18,067 nt of DNA, taken from NCBI GenBank assembly GCA_002378975.1, contig DFST01000001.1, forward strand, positions 1 to 18,067, given 5' to 3'. The stretch is from Chitinophagaceae bacterium UBA3430 (lineage in GTDB: Bacteria > Bacteroidota > Bacteroidia > Chitinophagales > Chitinophagaceae). Below, in pieces: positions 14,712 to 18,067 of this stretch. Every line of letters starts with the position of its first letter. Position 1 is the stretch's first letter. The notes under the pieces were generated by a model. That model was not told the origin of the DNA. It saw only the letters and a program-made list of their open reading frames with translations, and searched no databases. The position numbers and the translations under genes were made by a program.

Positions 14712-16001
14712 ATGTTGGACACGTCCACCAAGTCGGTCGCCTTCCATACCCTGGGATGCAAGTTGAATTTCTCGGAGACCTCCACTCTTTCCCGAATGTT
14801 GGAAGGAGAAGGCTTTGCCAAACGGGAGTTCGACGACCTGGCAGATGTGTACGTGATCAATACCTGTTCGGTCACCGAGAATGCAGACAAAGAATGCCGG
14901 CAACTGGTACGAAGAATCCAGCGTCGGGCTCCCGAGAGTTTGGTGGTGATCACCGGATGTTATGCGCAGCTAAAGCCCAAGGAGATCGCCGAGATCCCCG
15001 GGGTAGATCTGGTGTTGGGTGCTTCCGAAAAATTCAATCTGGCGGCGCATTTGCGTGAGTTGAGCAAAGGAGATTCTACGAAAATTTCCAGCTGCGACAT
15101 TGAAACAGTCGACCGGTTTCATGCGTCGTGGTCGATGGGCGATCGAACCCGTACGTTTCTGAAAGTACAAGACGGATGCGATTATAACTGTTCGTTCTGT
15201 ACGATCCCGTTGGCCAGAGGAAAAAGCCGCAGCGACCGGATCGACAATGTGGTGGCCAATGCAATTGAATTGGGCCGCAGCGGGGTGAAAGAGATCGTAT
15301 TGACCGGCGTGAACCTCGGCGACTTTGGCATCAACGAATCGGAGAACGGCAAATCGGCTCAACGAAATGAAAATTTCTTTGGATTGGTTCAGGCATTGGA
15401 TGGCACCCCCGGCATCGAACGTTTTCGGATCTCTTCCATCGAACCCAACTTATTAACCAATGAGATCATTGACTGGGTGGCTACCAGCCAATCATTTATG
15501 CCGCATTTTCACATCCCCTTGCAAAGTGGCAGTGATCGAATTTTGGGCCTGATGCGGCGCCGATATAGAAGAGAATTGTATGCAGAGCGGGTTAGTCGCA
15601 TCAAGCAACGCATGCCGGATGCTTGCATCGGTGTGGATGTGATCGTCGGTTCACCGGGTGAGACAGAAGCTGATTTTATGGAGACGGTCGATTTTCTGAC
15701 CGACCTGGACATTTCCTATTTGCATGTGTTTACCTACAGCGAACGGGCCCATACGCATGCACTTACAATCAAACCGATCGTGCCTATATCCGTTCGGCAG
15801 GAACGCAACAAGATCCTACGTCAGCTTTCTTACCAAAAAATGCAAGCCTTTTCCCGATCCTTTGAAGGAACCACCCGTCCGGTATTGTTTGAACAGGCCG
15901 AAAAGGACCAGATGATGGAAGGATATACGGATAACTACATCCGGGTCACTACCCCTTACCGAGCGGAATGGGTCAACCGGATCGTGGAATGGACGCTATA
16001 A
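14712..16001 (+). CDS. mtaB: tRNA (N6-threonylcarbamoyladenosine-37-C2)-methylthiotransferase
   Basis: A radical-SAM enzyme that turns t6A at position 37 into ms2t6A, mainly in tRNA-Lys(UUU) in B. subtilis. Over 429 residues the N-terminal UPF0004 domain binds one iron-sulfur cluster through C16 (TLGCKLN), C52 (NTCSVTENAD) and C83 (TGCYAQ). The second cluster is in the radical-SAM site, C156, C160 and C163 of GCDYNCSFCTIP. GVNLGDFG, HIPLQSGSDRIL and VDVIVGSPGETEADF are typical of the MtaB branch, in contrast to MiaB or RimO. A short TRAM-like end follows (about 370-429). ATG at 14712 is followed directly by the conserved domain. Divergent from the PlsC-type gene. A tRNA-Lys(UUU), the likely substrate, is encoded elsewhere in this window. 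Confidence 0.93.
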   Translation: MLDTSTKSVAFHTLGCKLNFSETSTLSRMLEGEGFAKREFDDLADVYVINTCSVTENADKECRQLVRRIQRRAPESLVVITGCYAQLKPKEIAEIPGVDLVLGASEKFNLAAHLRELSKGDSTKISSCDIETVDRFHASWSMGDRTRTFLKVQDGCDYNCSFCTIPLARGKSRSDRIDNVVANAIELGRSGVKEIVLTGVNLGDFGINESENGKSAQRNENFFGLVQALDGTPGIERFRISSIEPNLLTNEIIDWVATSQSFMPHFHIPLQSGSDRILGLMRRRYRRELYAERVSRIKQRMPDACIGVDVIVGSPGETEADFMETVDFLTDLDISYLHVFTYSERAHTHALTIKPIVPISVRQERNKILRQLSYQKMQAFSRSFEGTTRPVLFEQAEKDQMMEGYTDNYIRVTTPYRAEWVNRIVEWTL

Positions 16002-16014
16002 TCATCAAAACGCT

Positions 16015-16022
16015 TATTTTTG
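16015..16022 (+). promoter_or_regulatory. -7 promoter element of tRNA-Val(GAC)
   Basis: TATTTTTG matches the consensus exactly and ends 9 nt before the mature 5' end of the tRNA. No TTTG lies at the -33 position, so the promoter may be weaker than that of tRNA-Val(UAC) or use another upstream sequence. Confidence 0.55.
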
Positions 16023-16031
16023 CCCCCCTTC

Positions 16032-16109
16032 GGAACGTTAGCTCAGTTGGTTTAGAGCATCACGTCGACAACGTGAGGGTCACTGGTTCGAGTCCAGTAC
16101 GTTCCACCA
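16032..16109 (+). tRNA. tRNA-Val(GAC), with encoded CCA and C at position 33
   Basis: Cloverleaf: acceptor GGAACGT with ACGTTCC, D arm GCTC/GAGC with a 10-nt loop, anticodon stem TCACG/CGTGA, variable loop GGGTC, T arm ACTGG-TTCGAGT-CCAGT, then A and an encoded CCA. The anticodon loop is TCGACAA, so positions 34-36 are GAC (valine). Position 33 is C (base 16067) instead of the near-universal U. The rest of the molecule looks fully normal. I see no clear terminator after it. Confidence 0.92.
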
Positions 16110-16222
16110 GAATTATTTAACGTTATCCCATTCCGGCCATCTTAGCTGGTTCATTCTTTGCAAATTACGCACAGGGATTTTGCCATATTTTCCACAGGCA
16201 TGGACAGAAGTATCGACTCGAT

Positions 16223-16230
16223 TATATTTG
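16223..16230 (+). promoter_or_regulatory. -7 promoter element of the small protein gene
   Basis: TATATTTG is an exact match to TAnnTTTG and ends 9 nt before the ATG at 16240. The 110 nt between it and the upstream tRNA show no gene or strong hairpin. No -33 TTTG at the usual distance. Confidence 0.5.
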
Positions 16231-16239
16231 TCTTGACCG

Positions 16240-16530
16240 ATGAAATCCTATCAGGCTACCATACAATTCGACATGAGCGAGGAATTCATGCAACGGGTTC
16301 CGCCACATCGTACCTATATCAACTTTCTGATCAAGAAAGGGGTTGTGGAGCATTATGCGGTTAGCATGGAAACTCAACGAGCCTGGATCACGTTGAATGC
16401 CGAAGACAAAGAAGCGGCTCATAAATTACTGGCACAGTCTCCCCTGTTTCCTAACTGGACCATCGAGATTGATGAATTGTTTGTCCTGGATGGGCAACAC
16501 TATCGGTTGCCGGAGGTACATCCGAATTGA
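16240..16530 (+). CDS. Small protein, probably muconolactone-isomerase/YCII-like ferredoxin fold
   Basis: A cytosolic protein of 96 residues with no signal peptide or membrane helix. The pattern of a beta strand (SYQATIQFDM), a helix with HRTYINFLIKKGVV, strands EHYAVSMETQRAWITLNA, then helix EDKEAAHKLLAQSPLF and a last strand with IEIDELF, resembles small dimeric alpha-beta proteins of the muconolactone-isomerase or YCII-related type that are common in Bacteroidota. That likeness is from the overall pattern, not a named motif, and no catalytic residue can be pointed to. It lies between two valine tRNA genes and has its own -7 element. A strong bidirectional terminator follows 21 nt after its stop. 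Confidence 0.7.
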   Translation: MKSYQATIQFDMSEEFMQRVPPHRTYINFLIKKGVVEHYAVSMETQRAWITLNAEDKEAAHKLLAQSPLFPNWTIEIDELFVLDGQHYRLPEVHPN

Positions 16531-16549
16531 TTCCGAATTTTAAGAGCAT

Positions 16550-16587
16550 AAAAAAACGGCTTCAGATTTCTCTTAAGCCGTTTTTGT
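16550..16587. terminator. Bidirectional intrinsic terminator
   Basis: AAAAACGGCTT (16552-16562) pairs perfectly with AAGCCGTTTTT (16575-16585), an 11-bp stem with a 12-nt loop. T-tracts leave the stem on both strands: five on plus and seven on minus. It can end both the small protein gene (+) and tRNA-Val(UAC) (-), which converge here. Confidence 0.9.
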
Positions 16588-16588
16588 G

Positions 16589-16663
16589 TGGGAGCTGACG
16601 GGTTCGAACCGCCGACCCTCTGCTTGTAAGGCAGATGCTCTGAACCAGCTGAGCTAAGCTCCC
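16589..16663 (-). tRNA. tRNA-Val(UAC)
   Basis: On the minus strand: acceptor GGGAGCT with AGCTCCC, D arm GCTC/GAGC, anticodon stem TCTGC/GCAGA with loop CTTACAA, variable loop GGGTC, T arm GGCGG-TTCGAAC-CCGTC (one G-U). Positions 34-36 are UAC, valine, with the normal U33. The discriminator is A and the CCA is not encoded. It has its own promoter upstream and a shared terminator downstream. Confidence 0.97.
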
Positions 16664-16675
16664 GTTTGGGGACGG

Positions 16676-16707
16676 CAAAGATAAGGGTGCGTGATAATTC
16701 CGACAAA
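16676..16707 (-). promoter_or_regulatory. Promoter of tRNA-Val(UAC)
   Basis: On the minus strand TTTG (16704-16707) is followed after exactly 20 nt by TATCTTTG (16676-16683). This is the same architecture and spacing as the tRNA-Lys promoter in this window. The -7 element ends 12 nt before the tRNA. Confidence 0.8.
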
Positions 16708-16725
16708 TTTTAGGGACTGAAACGA

Positions 16726-16733
16726 TAATTTTG
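16726..16733 (+). promoter_or_regulatory. -7 promoter element of clpS
   Basis: TAATTTTG, an exact consensus match, ends only 4 nt before the clpS ATG, so the transcript would start at or about the start codon. It is divergent from the tRNA-Val(UAC) promoter. Confidence 0.5.
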
Positions 16734-16737
16734 TGCC

Positions 16738-17037
16738 ATGAAACCCTGGTGGGATCCCAGCATCCAAGAACAATTTGATGTGGCTACCGAAGTCAGGGAG
16801 GAGACTCCCTGGCAAATCATCGTCTGGAACGACGAGGTGAACACCTTCGACTGGGTAATTGAGACCCTGGTACAGATCTGTGGCCATACCCGCGAACAAG
16901 CCGAACAATGCGCCTATCTGATCCATTACGGCGGCAAGCATGCCGTTAAAAATGGGTTTTACGAGGACCTGAAACCCGCCTGCGAGGCCATCCTCGACCG
17001 GGGCATTCAAGCTACCCTGGAATCAACAGCGGAATAA
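16738..17037 (+). CDS. clpS: ATP-dependent Clp protease adaptor ClpS
   Basis: Delivers proteins with destabilising N-terminal residues (N-degrons) to ClpAP or ClpCP for degradation. The protein is 99 residues, usual for the family. The core IIVWNDEVNTFDWVIETLVQ (27-46) contains the N-degron pocket residues, and GHTREQAEQCAYLIHYGGK follows, with the HAVKNG turn. The N-terminal segment (1-25) is the flexible tail that enters the ClpA ring. No clpA or clpC gene is in the window. Its stop codon is 5 nt from the stop of the convergent esterase gene. The start ATG at 16738 immediately follows a -7 element. Confidence 0.96.
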   Translation: MKPWWDPSIQEQFDVATEVREETPWQIIVWNDEVNTFDWVIETLVQICGHTREQAEQCAYLIHYGGKHAVKNGFYEDLKPACEAILDRGIQATLESTAE

Positions 17038-17042
17038 ATCCA

Positions 17043-17774
17043 TTAAAAGCGGCTAGACAAATACTGAGGCAACATGTGCCGCCAGGTATTCCAATCATGC
17101 GGCCATTCCGGTCCCCAGAGATCCAATTCATAATGGATTCCTTTGTCGTATAACAGGCGAGCAAATCGTCCGGCCGCCCCGGGATCTTCGTAAGCCCCTC
17201 GCCCGCTCAACAGATGAATATGTCGACTTTCCCGAATCTTTTCTAAGATCGAATGATCGGTCAGGTTAGCCATGTAATGCAACGGGCTATTGAAATAGAC
17301 ATCATCGTCAAAATAGCTCTTTGTGTATTCGGTTAGATCATATACCCCGCTCATGGCGATCACGCCTTGAAACAAGTCGGGGCGCTTCAGAAATATATTC
17401 ATGCTGTGCAATGCTCCAAACGAGGCGCCACATACGATGATGGGAGTTTCCTGACTGGTATGTGTCCGAATGAATGGCACGACCTCCTGAAAAACATAGT
17501 CATTCCATTGCTGATGCCGGATCGATTTATGCCGAGGGTCCATGTGGTCGTTCATCCAACTTTCCCGATTGATGCTGTCTATGGAAAAGACTTTGACTTG
17601 TCCGCCCTCGATTTGCGGAGAAATGGAATCGATCAACTGAAAACGCTCGTATTCGAGATAGTCGGCCGCTGCGGTGGGCACCAGCAACAGGGCAAAGCCA
17701 TAATGGCCATAAACCGAGATCGGCATCTCTTTTTGCAAGGCCGGACTGAACCAGCTGGTAAGCCTTCTTTCCAT
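17043..17774 (-). CDS. Cytosolic putative esterase (alpha/beta-hydrolase, esterase D-like)
   Basis: Alpha/beta-hydrolase of the putative-esterase family (Pfam PF00756 type), 243 residues, with no signal peptide. The nucleophile elbow is CGASFGALHSMN (S118), followed by IAMSGVYDLTEY and DDDVYFNSPLHY, blocks typical of the family. The likely catalytic His is H226 in GPEWPHDWNTWRHMLP, and an acidic residue near GAYEDP (E196 or D197) could complete the triad. The N-terminal RRLTSWFSPALQKEMPISVY is the family's usual opening, which supports ATG 17774. The longer open frame upstream is antisense to valS. Divergent from valS, with near-touching promoters, and convergent with clpS. The natural substrate is unknown. 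Confidence 0.88.
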   Translation of the reverse strand: MERRLTSWFSPALQKEMPISVYGHYGFALLLVPTAAADYLEYERFQLIDSISPQIEGGQVKVFSIDSINRESWMNDHMDPRHKSIRHQQWNDYVFQEVVPFIRTHTSQETPIIVCGASFGALHSMNIFLKRPDLFQGVIAMSGVYDLTEYTKSYFDDDVYFNSPLHYMANLTDHSILEKIRESRHIHLLSGRGAYEDPGAAGRFARLLYDKGIHYELDLWGPEWPHDWNTWRHMLPQYLSSRF

Positions 17775-17787
17775 GGAGCCGTTTGAA

Positions 17788-17806
17788 CGAAAATAAGGTA
17801 AATTTG
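17788..17806. promoter_or_regulatory. Closely packed divergent -7 elements for esterase and valS
   Basis: Plus strand TAAATTTG (17799-17806) is a perfect -7 element ending 7 nt before the valS ATG. On the minus strand TATTTTCG (17788-17795), one mismatch from consensus, lies 13 nt before the esterase ATG. The two are 3 bp apart, so polymerase binding at one would probably interfere with the other. Confidence 0.45.
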
Positions 17807-17813
17807 CCCCCTC

Positions 17814-18067
17814 ATGGAACCGCAAAAACACTTCGATCACGTCTCTGCCGAATCCCATTGGTATGCCCACTGGCTGCAACGCCATTATTTCGAAAGTGTT
17901 CCCGATGAGCGGGAACCTTACACCATCGTCATTCCCCCGCCCAATGTGACCGGCGTGTTGCACATGGGTCACTGTCTGAATAACACCATTCAGGACGTAT
18001 TGATCCGTCGCGCCCGCTTGCAGGGCCTCAACGCCTGTTGGGTACCGGGTACCGACCATGCCTCCAT
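17814..18067 (+). CDS. valS: Valyl-tRNA synthetase, N-terminal part (3' end cut by window)
   Basis: Charges tRNA-Val. Only the first 84 codons are present. Class I landmarks are visible: IPPPNVTGVLHMGH (40-53, with HMGH as the HIGH motif) and WVPGTDHAS (76-84). The PPPNVTG and PGTDHA wording is the ValS form rather than IleS or LeuS. The ATG at 17814 gives a normal N-terminus with the SAESHWYAHW block. A perfect -7 element lies 7 nt upstream, so the mRNA may be leaderless. Two valine tRNA genes lie within 1.8 kb upstream. Confidence 0.95.
   Translation, partial: MEPQKHFDHVSAESHWYAHWLQRHYFESVPDEREPYTIVIPPPNVTGVLHMGHCLNNTIQDVLIRRARLQGLNACWVPGTDHAS

Noticed and set aside
16200..16364. A small plus-strand frame starting at ATG 16200
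   Set aside because: It is out of frame with, and overlaps, the 96-residue gene; the -7 element at 16223-16230 lies inside it, and the residues look non-coding.
17775..17813. A T-box or other amino-acid riboswitch before valS
   Set aside because: The gap to the esterase start is only 39 bp and the -7 element is 7 nt from the ATG, leaving no room for a structured leader.
17775..18059. N-terminal extension of the esterase frame to 18059
   Set aside because: It is antisense to the clear valS coding sequence and lacks esterase motifs; the family opening begins at ATG 17774.
1..18067. CRISPR array, insertion sequence, prophage or rRNA
   Set aside because: I found no repeat-spacer pattern, transposase or integrase motif, terminal inverted repeats or rRNA-like stretch in the window.

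Overview
The window is an ordinary-looking chromosomal segment of a Bacteroidota bacterium, most likely of the order Chitinophagales; the genus cannot be told. The evidence is the recurrent Bacteroidota -7 promoter element (TAnnTTTG) upstream of many genes, the general absence of Shine-Dalgarno sequences, and family content typical of the phylum: a DUF3810 membrane zincin, DUF2723/GT117 membrane proteins, a proline-tailed YceD, and a short cytosolic esterase of the putative-esterase family. I see no insertion sequence, prophage, CRISPR array or rRNA.

Layout. 1-149 is the end of a DUF2130-type gene. 158-808 (-) is an Sfp-type phosphopantetheinyl transferase, divergent from dcd (872-1408, +). 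dcd converges with zero spacing on a two-gene operon read leftwards, DUF3810 metalloprotease-like then TspO (2997-1409). Next is the rightward lipid/ribosome cluster yceD-rpmF-plsX (3115-4912), with a strong hairpin-plus-T-tract between rpmF and plsX, followed by an exported protein that looks like a divergent M14-type zinc carboxypeptidase (4950-5834). tRNA-Lys(UUU) lies on the minus strand (5852-5924), and its terminator is built into the 3' end of the preceding gene. An SDR oxidoreductase and a SAM-hydrolase-like (DUF62) protein form a rightward pair (6058-7691). A 1157-residue DUF2723 glycosyltransferase-like membrane protein follows (7806-11279), ending at a clear terminator.

The second half holds priA and an upstream PlsC-type acyltransferase on the minus strand (14609-11314), divergent from mtaB (14712-16001, +). 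The right end is rich in valine translation: tRNA-Val(GAC) (+), a small ferredoxin-like-fold protein, tRNA-Val(UAC) (-), clpS, an esterase (-), and the start of valS (+), cut by the window edge.

Most genes are housekeeping: lipid precursor synthesis (plsX, PlsC-type, PPTase), nucleotide metabolism (dcd), replication restart (priA), tRNA modification and charging (mtaB, valS, tRNAs), and protein quality control (clpS). No clear new multi-gene system is visible. The points most worth a second look are: the M14-like exported protein; a DUF62 protein whose catalytic Asp-Arg-His triad appears to be replaced; a tRNA-Val(GAC) with C instead of the near-universal U at position 33; both valine tRNA isoacceptors next to valS; and -7 promoter elements sitting only 4-7 nt before several start codons, which predicts leaderless mRNAs.
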